Of a stretch of 64,000 nt of DNA, positions 25,460 to 35,747 are shown one piece after another. A program made the translations under genes and the position numbers. Origin of the DNA: Rhodoligotrophos appendicifer (GTDB taxonomy: Bacteria; Pseudomonadota; Alphaproteobacteria; Rhizobiales; Im1); assembly GCF_007474605.1 (NCBI RefSeq), contig NZ_VHKL01000003.1:1-64000 (forward strand). The letters are read 5' to 3'. Numbering within the stretch: the first letter of the stretch is position 1; each line of letters opens with the position of its first letter. The notes beneath the pieces were generated by a model. The model made no database searches and was not told the origin of the DNA. It was given only the letters and a program-made list of their open reading frames with translations.

Positions 25460-26236
25460 ATGTCCTGGCGCGACGCATTCTATCCGTTCGCGACCTTCGT
25501 CGTCTTCATTCTCCTCTGGGCGGCGGCGGTTCAAGCTTTTGCCTTACCGGAATATCTGGTGCCGTCCCCATGGGCGGTTGCCCTCCGCATAAAAGAGGAT
25601 TTTGGGATCCTCCTTTATCACTCCGGCGTCACCCTGGCGGAGACGGTAGGAGGTTTCGTCTTGGCCGTTGTCTTGGGCGTCGTCATGGGCGCCCTGCTAG
25701 TCTCCTCCCGTAACCTGGAGCGGGTCGTGCTGCCGGTGCTGCTGGTGATCCAGACTTTCCCGAAAATCGCGCTCGCACCGCTCATCATCATCTGGTTTGG
25801 CCTGGGCTTTGGACCCAAACTGATGATGAGCTTTCTTGTCGCCGTCTTCCCGGTGCTCGTCTCCACCATGGTGGGCATGCGTTCGGTGGAGAAGGATGTG
25901 GTCGATCTCGCCCGCTCCATGCAGGCGTCCAGCCTGGCGATTTTCCTCCGCTTTCGTCTACCCACCGCCCTGCCCCAGATCTTAGGTGCCATGAAGGTGG
26001 CCGTCGCCTTCGCTATCGTCGGCGCGGTCGTGGGCGAATGGGTGGCCGCCGACAAGGGCCTCGGCTATCTGCTGATCTGGTCCAACGCCAATCTCGACAC
26101 GCCCCTGCTGTTCGCCATTCTCTTCTGTCTTATGGTCATCGGGCTGGGGCTTTATTATCTTGTTGAGGCTGCCGAAAAGTTCGCGTTGCCGTGGCATGTG
26201 AGCCAACGCGGCCAAGCGGCCAGCTTCTCCACATGA
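25460..26236 (+). CDS. ABC transporter permease, SsuC/TauC type
   Basis: This 258-aa inner-membrane protein has six hydrophobic segments. The cytoplasmic EAA-like loop is present (DLARSMQASSLAIFLRFRLP, about 150-170), and the binding-protein-dependent permease domain spans about 60-245. Start at ATG 25460 with GGAGA upstream; the ORF's longer upstream part is leader. Its stop overlaps the ATPase start as ATGA. Confidence 0.9.
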   Translation: MSWRDAFYPFATFVVFILLWAAAVQAFALPEYLVPSPWAVALRIKEDFGILLYHSGVTLAETVGGFVLAVVLGVVMGALLVSSRNLERVVLPVLLVIQTFPKIALAPLIIIWFGLGFGPKLMMSFLVAVFPVLVSTMVGMRSVEKDVVDLARSMQASSLAIFLRFRLPTALPQILGAMKVAVAFAIVGAVVGEWVAADKGLGYLLIWSNANLDTPLLFAILFCLMVIGLGLYYLVEAAEKFALPWHVSQRGQAASFST

Positions 26237-26994
26237 AGAATGCTCTCATCGAGATCTCCGGCGTCGGCATGCGCTTCGACACGGTTGACGCACTCCACAA
26301 CATATCCCTTGCCGTCGAGCGCAAGCGCTTCGTCTCGATCGTCGGCCCCAGCGGCTGTGGAAAAAGCACCCTCATGCGCATCGTCGCGGGTCTTGTCCGG
26401 CCGACCTCTGGGGAGGTGCGGATCGAGGGCGAAACGGTGCACAGGCCGCATCCAGGGGTCGGCATCGTCTTCCAGAGCGCCACGCTGCTGCCTTGGAAAT
26501 CCGTTCGTGGCAACATTGCCCTGCAGCTTGAGCTGCGTGGGCTGAAGCCATCGGAGCACGCTGCGGCGATCGATGGACTGATCCGCTTGACTGGCCTCCA
26601 AGGTTTCGAAAACCACCTTCCCCATCAGCTATCCGGTGGGATGCAGCAGCGGGTGTCGATCTGCCGGGCCCTGGTTCATGACCCGGAACTCCTGCTGCTG
26701 GACGAACCGTTTGGCGCCCTCGACGCAATGACTCGAGAGACCATGAATCTTGAGCTTCAACGTATCTGGCTCGATCGCCGAAAGACGGTGCTCATGATCA
26801 CACATGGTATCGCTGAAGCCGTTTTCCTCTCGGACATTGTGGTGGTCATGTCCGCACGGCCAGGACGCATCGAGCGGATCATCGAAATTGACCTCGAACG
26901 CCCGCGTCGTCCCGATATCGACGACGATCCTCGATTCCGCGAATATGTGAAGGACATCCGCAAGATGTTCGGCGAAGCGCTCGCTCTCGATTGA
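26233..26994 (+). CDS. ABC transporter ATPase, SsuB/TauB type
   Basis: This 253-aa ATPase has Walker A GPSGCGKSTLMRIVAGL (about 38-54), Q-loop FQSATLLPWKSV, signature LSGGMQQRVSICRALVHDP (about 135), Walker B LLLLDEPFGALD, and H-loop MITHGIAEA. All key residues are present. It is coupled to the permease by ATGA and completes the SsuABC-type importer at 24405-26994. It converges with xylA. Confidence 0.92.
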   Translation: MKNALIEISGVGMRFDTVDALHNISLAVERKRFVSIVGPSGCGKSTLMRIVAGLVRPTSGEVRIEGETVHRPHPGVGIVFQSATLLPWKSVRGNIALQLELRGLKPSEHAAAIDGLIRLTGLQGFENHLPHQLSGGMQQRVSICRALVHDPELLLLDEPFGALDAMTRETMNLELQRIWLDRRKTVLMITHGIAEAVFLSDIVVVMSARPGRIERIIEIDLERPRRPDIDDDPRFREYVKDIRKMFGEALALD

Positions 26995-27021
26995 TGATCG
27001 GCATCGTCCCGGCCAATCCGG

Positions 27022-28332
27022 TCAGACGTAGCGACTGATGATATTTTCAAGATACTCCTGCTTTCCGGACCGGGGCTGAGGCTCTACGGCCCATGCCGTG
27101 ACATGGGCGGCGATCTCTTCCAAGGTCCGCTTCCCGGCCAGTATGGCTTGCGCCTCTTCCCCTCTCCAGCCGGCATAGCGAGCTCCGACGAGACTCGACA
27201 ACGCCTTGTCCTCAACCATCTTGGCTGCGGCCTTCAGCCCGCGCGCACAAACATCGATGGCCCCCACATGTGCCAGGACGAGATCCTCCGGATCCAGGGA
27301 TTGCCGCCTGAGCTTTGCATCGAAATTCGTGCCTCCCGTAGTGAAACCTCCGGCCTTGAGGATCTCGTAATAGGCCAACGCGACCTCCGTGGGATTATTG
27401 GGGAACTGATCCGTGTCCCAACCGGATTGGTAGTCGTTGCGGTTCATGTCGATCGAGCCGAAAATGCCCAGCGCCGCTGCGGTTGCCAGCTCGTGTTCGA
27501 AGGAATGCCCGGCCAGGATGGCGTGCCCCTGCTCCAGGTTCAGCTTCACCTCCTTATCCAAGCCGTAGCGTTTGAGGAACCCATAGACCGTTGCCGCATC
27601 GAAATCATATTGGTGCTTCGTGGGCTCCTGGGGCTTGGGCTCGATGAGGATCGTGCCCTTGAATCCGCTTCTGTGCTTGTAGTCGACGATGAGGTTCAGG
27701 AATCGGCCCAACTGGTCGAGCTCTTGGGCCATATCGGTGTTGAGCAGCGTCTCATAACCTTCGCGCCCGCCCCAAAGCACGTAATTTTCGCCGCCGAGCC
27801 GCTGGGTCACATCCATGCAAGCCTTCACGGTGGCCGCTGCATAGGCGAAGATCTCGGGGTCCGGGTTGGTGGCTGCGCCGGCCATGTAGCGTCTGTTTGA
27901 GAACAGGTTCGCCGTCCCCCAAAGCAGCTTGATGCCCGTGTCATGCATCTTGGCCTCGAGCGTATCGGCGATGTCGTGCAGCCGGATGATACTTTCCGTG
28001 AGCGTTGCCCCTTCGGGGCGGACGTCGGCGTCGTGAAAGCAGTAGTAGGGAACTCCCAGCAGCGAGAAGAGCTCGAAAGCCACATTGGCTTTCAGCTTTG
28101 CAGCCTCCATTGTGTCTGCAAACCAGGGGCGCTCGAACGTCTGGCCGCCGAACGGGTCAGTGCCTGGCCAGATGAAGCTGTGCCAGTAGCAGACCGCAAA
28201 GCGCAGATGATCTTCGAGCCGCTTGCCCAGAACCTTTTCATCGGGATCATAGAAGCGATAGGCGAAGGGGTTTGTGCTATTGGGACCTTCGAATTGGATC
28301 CGGCCGATATCGCCGAAGAAGCCAGTGCTCAT
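27022..28332 (-). CDS. xylA: Xylose isomerase
   Basis: This 436-aa enzyme converts D-xylose to D-xylulose, or isomerises glucose. TIM-barrel active-site motifs are visible: [13 protein letters not shown] (catalytic His, about 98-110), [46 protein letters not shown] and a C-terminal metal-binding [20 protein letters not shown]. The length fits class II enzymes. Its ATG overlaps the xylB stop (ATGA), making it the last gene of the sugar operon. Confidence 0.95.
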   Translation of the reverse strand: MSTGFFGDIGRIQFEGPNSTNPFAYRFYDPDEKVLGKRLEDHLRFAVCYWHSFIWPGTDPFGGQTFERPWFADTMEAAKLKANVAFELFSLLGVPYYCFHDADVRPEGATLTESIIRLHDIADTLEAKMHDTGIKLLWGTANLFSNRRYMAGAATNPDPEIFAYAAATVKACMDVTQRLGGENYVLWGGREGYETLLNTDMAQELDQLGRFLNLIVDYKHRSGFKGTILIEPKPQEPTKHQYDFDAATVYGFLKRYGLDKEVKLNLEQGHAILAGHSFEHELATAAALGIFGSIDMNRNDYQSGWDTDQFPNNPTEVALAYYEILKAGGFTTGGTNFDAKLRRQSLDPEDLVLAHVGAIDVCARGLKAAAKMVEDKALSSLVGARYAGWRGEEAQAILAGKRTLEEIAAHVTAWAVEPQPRSGKQEYLENIISRYV

Positions 28333-29783
28333 GTCGTTGCTCCCAGAATGGCGGGGTAAAGGCGGCGGTAACGGTCATGCGCCGCATCATAGGCGTCTCG
28401 CAGCGCCGTTTCCGGCTCGATGGTCTCGGCCGCGGCCGGTGGTTTGCAGACCTCGACGGGATCGGCCCCTTCCGCAGCGATCAATCCGAGGCGCGCTGCA
28501 CCGAGGGCTGCGCCGTAATCTCCCTCCGCGGGGACGTCGACCGGCACGTCGAGGGCGGTTGCGATCGATCGGAGCCAATAGCGAGATTGCGCGCCGCCAC
28601 CGACGGCAACCACCCGCTCGAGCTGCGTGCCGGCCGCCGCCAGGGCATCCCGGCAGTCGCGGAAGGCGAAGGCGACCCCTTCCAACACCGCTTGCGTCAT
28701 CGCCTTTTGACCGACATTGTGGCCGAAGCCCGTGAAGCTGCCACGGATCCGCACATCATTATGGGGAGTCCGCTCGCCGGCGAGAAACGGCAGAAACGTT
28801 ACATCACTCGGCGGCTGCAGAGTGTCGCCCAGTGCATGGGTAAGGTCGGCCGGCGGGTGGCCCACAAGACTGGAAAACCAGTTCAGGGCGTCGGTGGCCG
28901 ACAAGATCACGCCCATCTGATGCCACGCGCCGGGCAAAGCGTGACAGAACGCATGCACGGCGCTGGCGGGGTTGGGACTATAGCGGTCATTGGCAGCAAA
29001 CAGCACCCCCGACGTTCCGATCGAAATGAACGCCCGTCCCGGTGTCACCACACCCATGCCGCAGGCGGTGGCCGCATTGTCGCCGCCGCCACCGGCGACG
29101 ACGACCTCGGGTGCCATGCCCCAATTCCGTCCGAGCTCGGGTTTGAGATAACCCGAGACGGCGCTGCCCTCTACCAGCGCTGGCACGTGCCGCACATCGA
29201 GATGCGTGGCGTCGAGAAGCTCGGCCGACCAGCATCGGTTGCCGACATCCAGCCACGCGCTGCCGGAGGCATCGGACATCTCCGACACATAGTCCCCGGT
29301 CAGCCAAAGGCGGAGAAAGTCCTTGGGCAGCAGGACATGACGGAGTCGAGCAAAGATCTCCGGCTCCTCCTCTTCCACCCAGGCGATCTTAGGCGCGGTG
29401 AAGCCCGGAAAGACGATGTTGCCGGCTATGGCCCGAAACTGGGGATTGGCATCCAGTCGCGCCGCCTGTGCGTGGCTCCGCGTATCGTTCCAAAGAATGC
29501 AGGGTCTGAGCACCTCGTCGGCCTCGCCCAGCAATGTCGCTCCGTGCATCTGCCCGGAGAGGCCGATCCCGCGGACGCATGACAGCTCGTCCGGTGCCAT
29601 GCTTTTCAGTGCAGCCATGGCCGCCTCCGTCGCCAGGATCCAGTCGCCTGGATCTTGTTCCGACCAGCCGGAGTGAGGCCGCGAGACTGCCAGCGGCGAG
29701 GTTGTCGAGGCGATGACCCGTTGGTCCCTATCGACCAGCAGCGCTTTCACGCCCGATGTTCCGAGATCAAGACCGAGATACAT
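28329..29783 (-). CDS. xylB: Xylulokinase
   Basis: This 484-aa FGGY-family kinase phosphorylates D-xylulose to xylulose 5-phosphate, which enters the pentose phosphate pathway. The N-terminal phosphate-1 motif is [18 protein letters not shown]; the substrate motif [20 protein letters not shown] fits xylulokinase. The second phosphate motif ([15 protein letters not shown]) and the adenosine motif [20 protein letters not shown] are intact. It follows the binding-protein gene after a 119-base gap with a large stem-loop and is coupled to xylA. Confidence 0.95.
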   Translation of the reverse strand: MYLGLDLGTSGVKALLVDRDQRVIASTTSPLAVSRPHSGWSEQDPGDWILATEAAMAALKSMAPDELSCVRGIGLSGQMHGATLLGEADEVLRPCILWNDTRSHAQAARLDANPQFRAIAGNIVFPGFTAPKIAWVEEEEPEIFARLRHVLLPKDFLRLWLTGDYVSEMSDASGSAWLDVGNRCWSAELLDATHLDVRHVPALVEGSAVSGYLKPELGRNWGMAPEVVVAGGGGDNAATACGMGVVTPGRAFISIGTSGVLFAANDRYSPNPASAVHAFCHALPGAWHQMGVILSATDALNWFSSLVGHPPADLTHALGDTLQPPSDVTFLPFLAGERTPHNDVRIRGSFTGFGHNVGQKAMTQAVLEGVAFAFRDCRDALAAAGTQLERVVAVGGGAQSRYWLRSIATALDVPVDVPAEGDYGAALGAARLGLIAAEGADPVEVCKPPAAAETIEPETALRDAYDAAHDRYRRLYPAILGATT

Positions 29784-29837
29784 GGTGCCTTCTGCTGAAC
29801 GAAGCGGGGCGGCTGAACAATGCGCGAGGCAGCACCT

Positions 29838-29881
29838 TGCATCATCCCGGTTGTCGCCCGAGACGGGGGCGGGATGATGCA
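29838..29881 (-). terminator. Stem-loop between binding-protein gene and xylB
   Basis: A perfect 12-bp stem (TGCATCATCCCG at 29838-29849, CGGGATGATGCA at 29870-29881) encloses a 20-base loop. It lies 20 bases beyond the binding-protein stop (29903). No T-run follows on the minus strand, so partial attenuation or 3'-end protection of the binding-protein mRNA is more likely than full termination. Confidence 0.6.
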
Positions 29882-29902
29882 GGCATGGCGTCAGACGGCG
29901 CC

Positions 29903-30847
29903 TTAGAACGGCGAGTTGGGGTAATAGAACTGCTCGGCATTCTCCTTCGTTACGAGGGTCGCATCCAGGATGTAATTGCCCCTGACCGGCAGTTGCTCGT
30001 AGAGCCCTGCAGCCGTCAGATCCATCGCGACCGCGATCATGGCCGGCGGATAGAGCACGTCCACGGGGACCATCTTGTCGCCGTCCATGACCTTCTTGAT
30101 CATGTCCTTCATGCCGGCGCCGCCGACCACGAACTGGATATCGGTGCGGTTGGCCTGCTGGATCGCTTCCAGGACGCCCACCACCATGTCGTCATCCTGC
30201 GCCCAGACCGCGTCGATCTGAGGATGTTTCGACAGGAAGTCCTGCATGATCTTGAAGGCGTCGTCTCGACTCCAGTTGCCGAACTGGCGGTCAAGGACCT
30301 TGATGTCCGTGCCGGCGATCGCCTCGTCGAAGCCTTTGTTGCGCTCCTCATCGATGACGATGGGCAGGCCGCGAATGACAACGACGTTGCCCTTGCCGTT
30401 CAGTTTCTCCTTGATGTACTCCCCGCCGACCCGTCCGAGCTCGGGATTGTTGCCGGCGACATACAGGTCCTGGATCGTCGGATCGGTCAGGGCGCGGTCG
30501 ACCACCGTGACGAAGATCCCCTTCTCTTTGACACTGCGGATCGGATCCGTCAGTTCGTCGGAATTGTGGGGGAGCGTCACCAGAGCGTCGATGCCTTGGG
30601 TCGTCAGATCCTCCAAAGCGTTGGCCTGAGACGCCCCGTCGGGGGAGGTTTTTACCAGCACCTTGAGACCGGGATAGCGCTTCTCCAGCAGCTTGGCCTG
30701 CTCCTGAGCATGATAGACCACGCCACCGGTCCATCCATGATCCGCCGCTGGGATCGAGACCGCGATGGTCTTGGCGTCTTGAGCCTGCCCTGTTCCTGTT
30801 GCCAGCATGAGGCCTGCAAGGATCGGCCCGAATAACAATTTCCGCAT
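29903..30847 (-). CDS. Sugar ABC transporter periplasmic binding protein (RbsB/XylF-like)
   Basis: This 314-aa pentose/hexose-binding protein has a signal peptide (MRKLLFGPILAGLMLATGTG) and a Peripla_BP_4 fold: KTIAVSIPAADHGWTGGVVY at the mature N-terminus, then LTTQGIDALVTLPHNSDELT and DAVWAQDDDMVVGVLEAI. The ligand cannot be read from sequence; xylAB downstream favours a pentose. Start 30847 has GGGAGAGAACG upstream. It lies after the permease gene and before the stem-loop and xylB. Confidence 0.88.
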   Translation of the reverse strand: MRKLLFGPILAGLMLATGTGQAQDAKTIAVSIPAADHGWTGGVVYHAQEQAKLLEKRYPGLKVLVKTSPDGASQANALEDLTTQGIDALVTLPHNSDELTDPIRSVKEKGIFVTVVDRALTDPTIQDLYVAGNNPELGRVGGEYIKEKLNGKGNVVVIRGLPIVIDEERNKGFDEAIAGTDIKVLDRQFGNWSRDDAFKIMQDFLSKHPQIDAVWAQDDDMVVGVLEAIQQANRTDIQFVVGGAGMKDMIKKVMDGDKMVPVDVLYPPAMIAVAMDLTAAGLYEQLPVRGNYILDATLVTKENAEQFYYPNSPF

Positions 30848-30901
30848 CGTTCTCTCCCTAGGTTGTTCCGTGAAACGAGGAGGTATGCCTCCCACTCGGC
30901 C

Positions 30902-31903
30902 TCATCGTCGCCGCATCAAGGAGCGCTGCACCAGCATCGCGATGATGATGATGGCACCCTGGACGGCCCCGATGAGGTATTCGCTGACGAGGTCGGACAG
31001 GACCATGATGTTGCCCACGACCTCGAGAATGAGCGCGCCGCAGATCGTCCCCCAGACCCTGCCGACGCCGCCGCGCAGTGCCGTGCCGCCGATCACCACG
31101 GCCGTGATCGCCTGAAGCTCCCACAACAGTCCTGTGGTCGGCGTGGCCGCGCCCAGGCGTGGCACATAGACGAGCACGGCGATGGCCACACAGATGCCCT
31201 GGATGACGTAGGTCAACGTTCTGACCCGGTTGACCGAGATCCCGGAATATCGCGCCACATCCTCGTTCGAACCGACGGCGACCACATGGCGACCGAACGC
31301 CGTACGATGCAGGATGAAGGCGCCGATGAGCCCGACGGCGATGATGACGAGCACAGGGATCGGCACGCCGAACACATCGCCGAAATAGACCGGACGGTAA
31401 GTTGCCCGAAGTTCTGACGACTTCATGGCGATCGAGCCGCCTTCCGCCAGATAGATGACCAGAGCTCGGAAGATGCCCATCGTCCCGAGGGTCACGATGA
31501 AGGGTTCGATCCGTCCGACCGTGGTGATCACACCATTGGCCATGCCGCAGGCTGCGCCTACGCCGATGGCGATCAGCATCGCCGCCGCCAGCATGGGGAT
31601 CTCTCCCGTAATGGATCCACCATTCATGAACAGGATCATGACGCCGGCGACGAAGGCGGCCATGGCACCGACCGACAGATCGAGCCCGCCCGCCGAGATG
31701 ACGAAAGTGGCCCCCACTGCGATGATGGCGATGAAGGCGCTACGGGTGATGACGTTAAGCAGGTTGTCGATGCTGAGAAAATTGGGATTGACCAGCGCAC
31801 CCAAGATCAGCAGGGCGGCCAGCGCTACAAAGGGGGCGATGACCCGCATGTCGATGCTGGGGCGAGAGCGCGTGCGTCTTTGCCGCTCGGATGTTTCGGT
31901 CAT
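30902..31903 (-). CDS. Sugar ABC transporter permease (RbsC-like)
   Basis: This 333-aa inner-membrane protein has about ten helices of the BPD_transp_2 family. The conserved FVISAGGLDLSVGAMAAFVA (about 68-87) and AVGSNEDVARYSGISVNRVR (about 210-230) are typical of ribose/xylose permeases. Its ATG overlaps the ATPase stop as ATGA. It pairs with the ATPase at 31900 and the binding protein at 29903. Confidence 0.92.
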   Translation of the reverse strand: MTETSERQRRTRSRPSIDMRVIAPFVALAALLILGALVNPNFLSIDNLLNVITRSAFIAIIAVGATFVISAGGLDLSVGAMAAFVAGVMILFMNGGSITGEIPMLAAAMLIAIGVGAACGMANGVITTVGRIEPFIVTLGTMGIFRALVIYLAEGGSIAMKSSELRATYRPVYFGDVFGVPIPVLVIIAVGLIGAFILHRTAFGRHVVAVGSNEDVARYSGISVNRVRTLTYVIQGICVAIAVLVYVPRLGAATPTTGLLWELQAITAVVIGGTALRGGVGRVWGTICGALILEVVGNIMVLSDLVSEYLIGAVQGAIIIIAMLVQRSLMRRR

Positions 31904-33438
31904 GCCGGGTGCAACATGGCTGTGGTGTCCCTGGAAACCCCGGTTGCATGGACCACGATCTCATCCTCGGTCATGTCTGCGCCGCTGACTTCACCGACGA
32001 TCCGACCACTGCGCATAATGAGGATGCGATCGCAGATCCCGATCAGCTCGGGCATCTCCGACGAGATGACCACTACTGATTTGCCCGCCTCTGCGAGCTG
32101 GGCAATGAACTTGTAGATTTGCTCCTTGGTCCCGATGTCGATACCTCGGGTCGGTTCGTCAATCACGATGATTTCGGGATCGAGCAGCATCATCTTCGCC
32201 AGCAGCAGCTTCTGCTGATTGCCGCCAGACAGCTGCCCCGCGAGCAGGTCGTTGCGCGGGGTCCTCACATCAAAGCGAGCGATGGCGGTATCGAGCTCGG
32301 CCCATTCCTTCTTCGTGTCGATGAAAATCCCCCGAGTGAACTGGTCGAGCGCGGCAAGCGTGAGGTTCATGCGCAGATCGCGCGTGAGGATCAGTCCTTT
32401 GCCCTTCCGGTCCTCGCTGAGATAGACGATGCCCGCATCCATGCTGTCGCGCACTGTTCTGAAATGCACGGGCTTGCCCCTGAACGTCACCGCCCCGCTG
32501 ACCGAGCGCAACCCGACAAGGCCTTCGAAGAGTTCTGTGCGACCCGCGCCGACGAGACCGGCAAAGCCAAGGATCTCGCCCTCGTTCAGCGTGAATGAGG
32601 CCTCGCTCACATAACCGGGCACGCTCAGGCGGTCGACCTCCAACACGGGGCTCGGCGCGAGCACCCTGGTACGATCGGGGTAGAGCTTGGCGACATCGCG
32701 CCCCACCATCAGCCGTGCCATGTCCACTGGCTCCAGAGAGGCCGCTTCTACAGTCGTGACCATCTTGCCGTCCCGCAACACGGTCACGCGGTCGGCGATC
32801 TCCTTCACCTCGGCAAGCCGATGGGAGATATAGACGACTGTCGTCCCCTTTCTTTTGAGTTCCAAAATCAAACGGATCAGCGCATCCGTCTCGAACGGTG
32901 TCAGCGATGCGGTCGGCTCGTCGAAGATGACGACCTGGTGCGGCACCAGCAATGCGCGGGCGATCTGCACCAGTTGCCTTTGCGCGATCGACAGCAGGCC
33001 GACCACAGTCGTTGGGTCGACATCGGCGTCCAGCCCTTGCAGGACATCCGCTGCACCTTGCTGCATGGCGCGATCGTCGAGGGTCAGCCCCCGGCGCAGC
33101 TCGCGGCCGAGATAGATGTTCTGGGCGACAGTCAGGTCCGGGGCCAGCAGGATTTCCTGGTGGACGAGAACGATACCGCGCTTCTCAGCATCCACGGGCG
33201 ACGTGAGCTTGGCGGCAGTACCGTTTAGCTTCAGAGTCCCTCCCGTCGGATGCAGATGGCCGGCGAGGATTTTCATGAGCGTGGACTTGCCGGCCCCGTT
33301 CTCCCCGATGATGGCGTGGATTTCGCCGGCTCTAAGCGCCAGGTCGATATGGCTCAGCACCTCCACGGGCCCAAAGGACATAGAGATGTCAACGGCCGCC
33401 AGCGGCACGGAAGAAGGCGCCTCCGGGGGCGTGCTCAT
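31900..33438 (-). CDS. Sugar ABC transporter double ATPase (RbsA/XylG-like)
   Basis: This 512-aa protein has two ABC domains. The first has Walker A GENGAGKSTLMKILAGHL (about 42-59) and Walker B VVIFDEPTASL. The second, as usual in this family, has a degenerate Walker A (GLVGAGRTELFEGLVG) but a good signature (LSGGNQQKLLLAKMM) and Walker B (IIVIDEPTRGIDIGT). It energises carbohydrate uptake and is coupled by ATGA at both ends (33438 and 31903). Confidence 0.93.
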   Translation of the reverse strand: MSTPPEAPSSVPLAAVDISMSFGPVEVLSHIDLALRAGEIHAIIGENGAGKSTLMKILAGHLHPTGGTLKLNGTAAKLTSPVDAEKRGIVLVHQEILLAPDLTVAQNIYLGRELRRGLTLDDRAMQQGAADVLQGLDADVDPTTVVGLLSIAQRQLVQIARALLVPHQVVIFDEPTASLTPFETDALIRLILELKRKGTTVVYISHRLAEVKEIADRVTVLRDGKMVTTVEAASLEPVDMARLMVGRDVAKLYPDRTRVLAPSPVLEVDRLSVPGYVSEASFTLNEGEILGFAGLVGAGRTELFEGLVGLRSVSGAVTFRGKPVHFRTVRDSMDAGIVYLSEDRKGKGLILTRDLRMNLTLAALDQFTRGIFIDTKKEWAELDTAIARFDVRTPRNDLLAGQLSGGNQQKLLLAKMMLLDPEIIVIDEPTRGIDIGTKEQIYKFIAQLAEAGKSVVVISSEMPELIGICDRILIMRSGRIVGEVSGADMTEDEIVVHATGVSRDTTAMLHPA

Positions 33439-34610
33439 GGAATCGTTACCCAGCGGCTGTCATCGCGCGATGACGCGACGGCCGCCTCGATGAACCGGAC
33501 GCCTGCCAACCCGTCCTCTATGGTCGGATACATAACCTCCGCATCGATCATTTCGCCCGACTGGACCGCCCGGATGGCACGTGCCGCTTCGCTGTAAATC
33601 GTGGCGAAGCCTTCCAGATAACCCTCGGGATGGCCAGGCGGGATGCGCGACACGCGATCGGCTTGCGGCCATGCACCGGCACCGCGCCGCGTGAAGAGCT
33701 GTTTCGGCTGTCCGAAAGCGGTGAACCACAGAGAATTTGGATCGGTCTGCGCCCACTCCAATCCACCTTTGGTGCCGTAGACGCGGAGTTTCAGCCCATT
33801 CTCGTTGCCGACCGCCACTTGGCTCGCCCACAGCAGGCCGCGGGCGCCACCCTTGAAGCGCAGCATGATCTGAACGTCGTCGTCGAGCCGGCGGCCCTCG
33901 ACGAAGGTCGTCAACTGGGCCGATAGGGCCTCAGGCTGCAACCCGGTTACGAAACAAGCGAGATGATACGCATGGGTCCCGATGTCGCCGAGGCAGCCGC
34001 CTGCTCCGGACCGCGCGGGATCTGTACGCCACTCGGCCTGTTTGTTGCCGCTATCTTCCAAGCGCTCGGTCAGCCAATCTTGCGGATATTCCGCCTGGAT
34101 GACTCGAAGTGTTCCCAACTCGCCTTCGGCGACCATCGCCCTGGCTTGGCGGATCATGGGATAGCCCGAGTAGTTGTGGGTGACTGCGAAGACGCATCCC
34201 GTCTCGCGCACCAGAGCCACCAGGTCTTCTGCTTCCCCACTGGTCGTCGTCAAAGGCTTGTCGCAGATCACATGGATGCCAGCATTGAGAAAAGCGCGAG
34301 CGATCGGGGCATGCAGATGGTTCGGGGTGACGATGGACACGACTTCTATGCCGTCGCTGCGCGCAGCCTCTGCCTGCGCCATCGCCTCGTAGGAGTCATA
34401 GGCCCGGTCCAATGCGATTCCGAGGTCCTGAGCAGAGGCCCTTGCCCGTGCTGCCTCCGATGAGAACGCGCCGGCGACCAGTTCATAGTCATCGTCCAGG
34501 CGAGCCGCGATGCGGTGAACAGCGCCGATAAAGGCGCCGCGTCCGCCGCCGACCATTCCGAGCCGGAGACGGCGCCGGGCGCTGTTGTCTTGACTTGCCT
34601 CGATCGCCAT
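33435..34610 (-). CDS. Gfo/Idh/MocA family oxidoreductase
   Basis: This 391-aa NAD(P)-dependent sugar or cyclitol dehydrogenase has a Rossmann motif (RLRLGMVGGGRGAFIGAVHR; about 14-33), the catalytic Lys in HVICDKPLTTTSGEA (the EKP equivalent reads DKP), and the C-terminal GFO_IDH_MocA sheet domain with GCLGDIGTHAYHLACF holding the catalytic Asp/His. Known members act on myo-inositol, glucose or pseudo-sugars. Its presence beside an isomerase/epimerase suggests a second oxidative or epimerising branch in this operon. Confidence 0.9.
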   Translation of the reverse strand: MAIEASQDNSARRRLRLGMVGGGRGAFIGAVHRIAARLDDDYELVAGAFSSEAARARASAQDLGIALDRAYDSYEAMAQAEAARSDGIEVVSIVTPNHLHAPIARAFLNAGIHVICDKPLTTTSGEAEDLVALVRETGCVFAVTHNYSGYPMIRQARAMVAEGELGTLRVIQAEYPQDWLTERLEDSGNKQAEWRTDPARSGAGGCLGDIGTHAYHLACFVTGLQPEALSAQLTTFVEGRRLDDDVQIMLRFKGGARGLLWASQVAVGNENGLKLRVYGTKGGLEWAQTDPNSLWFTAFGQPKQLFTRRGAGAWPQADRVSRIPPGHPEGYLEGFATIYSEAARAIRAVQSGEMIDAEVMYPTIEDGLAGVRFIEAAVASSRDDSRWVTIP

Positions 34611-34622
34611 GACCGCGTCCCC

Positions 34623-35678
34623 CTATGCCAGACCGAGAATGCGGCGATTGGCGGCGTCATCAGCTCCGGAACCCGCAAAATCGTCAAAGGCCCGGTCTGT
34701 CACGCGGATCAGATGGGCGCTGATGAATTCCGCCCCTTCCCGGGCGCCGTCCTCGGGATGTTTCAAAGCGCATTCCCATTCAAGCACCGCCCAGCTGCCA
34801 TAGTCATGGGCCGTGAGCTTCGAAAACACCGCACCGAAATCAACTTGACCATCGCCCAGAGAGCGGAAACGGCCGGCACGGTCGACCCAGCGCTGATAGC
34901 CGCCATAGACACCCTGGCGCCCGGTCGGGTTGAACTCGGCGTCCTTCACGTGAAAGGCTTTGATGCGCTCGTGATAGATGTCGATATATTCGAGATAATC
35001 CAGCTGCTGCAGCACGAAATGCGAGGGGTCGTAGAGGAGATTGGCGCGCGGGTGATTGTTCACGCGCTCCAGGAACATCTCGAAACTGATACCGTCATGA
35101 AGATCCTCCCCCGGATGGATTTCATAGGCCAGGTCGACGCCGTGCTCGTCGGCAAAGTCCAGGATCGGCAGCCAGCGCCGTCCAAGTTCGTCGAAAGCGG
35201 CCTCCACCAGCCCGGTTGGCCGCTGGGGGAATGGATAGAGAAACGGCCAGGCAAGGGCGCCGGAAAAGGTCGGGTGAGCCGTGATGCCGAGGTGCTTTGA
35301 TGCGCGGATCGCCCGCTTCACCTGATCAACCGCCCATTCCTGCCGCGCTTTCGGGTTTCCACGCACCTCAGGCGCTGCAAAACCGTCCATCAGCTCGTCA
35401 TAAACGGGATGCACGGCGACCAGTTGTCCCTGCAGGTGTGTGCTGAGCTCGGTGATGGCAAGTCCATGCTTTGCCGCGGTGGCAGCGAGATCCTCGCAAT
35501 AGGCCTTGGACTCCGAGGCCTGCTTCAAATCGATGAGCCGTCCGTCCCAGGCGGGAATCTGGACCCCTTGATATCCGAGTCCCGCGGCCCACTCGCAGAT
35601 GGTGTCGAGAGAATTGTACGGTGCTGTGTCACCGGCGAATTGGGCGAGAAAGATCGCCGGGCCCTTGATCCCCTTCAT
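34623..35678 (-). CDS. Sugar phosphate isomerase/epimerase (AP-endonuclease-2 TIM barrel)
   Basis: This 351-aa TIM-barrel protein of the IolE/IolH/xylose-isomerase-like superfamily has metal-binding pieces: VDLAYEIHPGEDLHDGISFE (Glu, His), LLYDPSHFVLQQLDYLEYID (Asp, His) and IKAFHVKDAEFNP (His). The reaction is unknown; relatives dehydrate or epimerise keto-inositols and sugars. Start 35678 has AGGGAG. It is the first structural gene after lacI and ends 12 bases before the Gfo/Idh start. Confidence 0.88.
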   Translation of the reverse strand: MKGIKGPAIFLAQFAGDTAPYNSLDTICEWAAGLGYQGVQIPAWDGRLIDLKQASESKAYCEDLAATAAKHGLAITELSTHLQGQLVAVHPVYDELMDGFAAPEVRGNPKARQEWAVDQVKRAIRASKHLGITAHPTFSGALAWPFLYPFPQRPTGLVEAAFDELGRRWLPILDFADEHGVDLAYEIHPGEDLHDGISFEMFLERVNNHPRANLLYDPSHFVLQQLDYLEYIDIYHERIKAFHVKDAEFNPTGRQGVYGGYQRWVDRAGRFRSLGDGQVDFGAVFSKLTAHDYGSWAVLEWECALKHPEDGAREGAEFISAHLIRVTDRAFDDFAGSGADDAANRRILGLA

Positions 35679-35747
35679 GAAGGCTGCTCCCTGTAATCTC
35701 TTTTTCTTCAACATCAAAAAGAAGTGCGCACCTCACGCAAATCACAT

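Noticed and set aside
28272-29582. 436-codon frame opposite xylB
   Set aside because: Shadow of the well-supported xylulokinase; no family match and Arg/Gly/His-rich composition.
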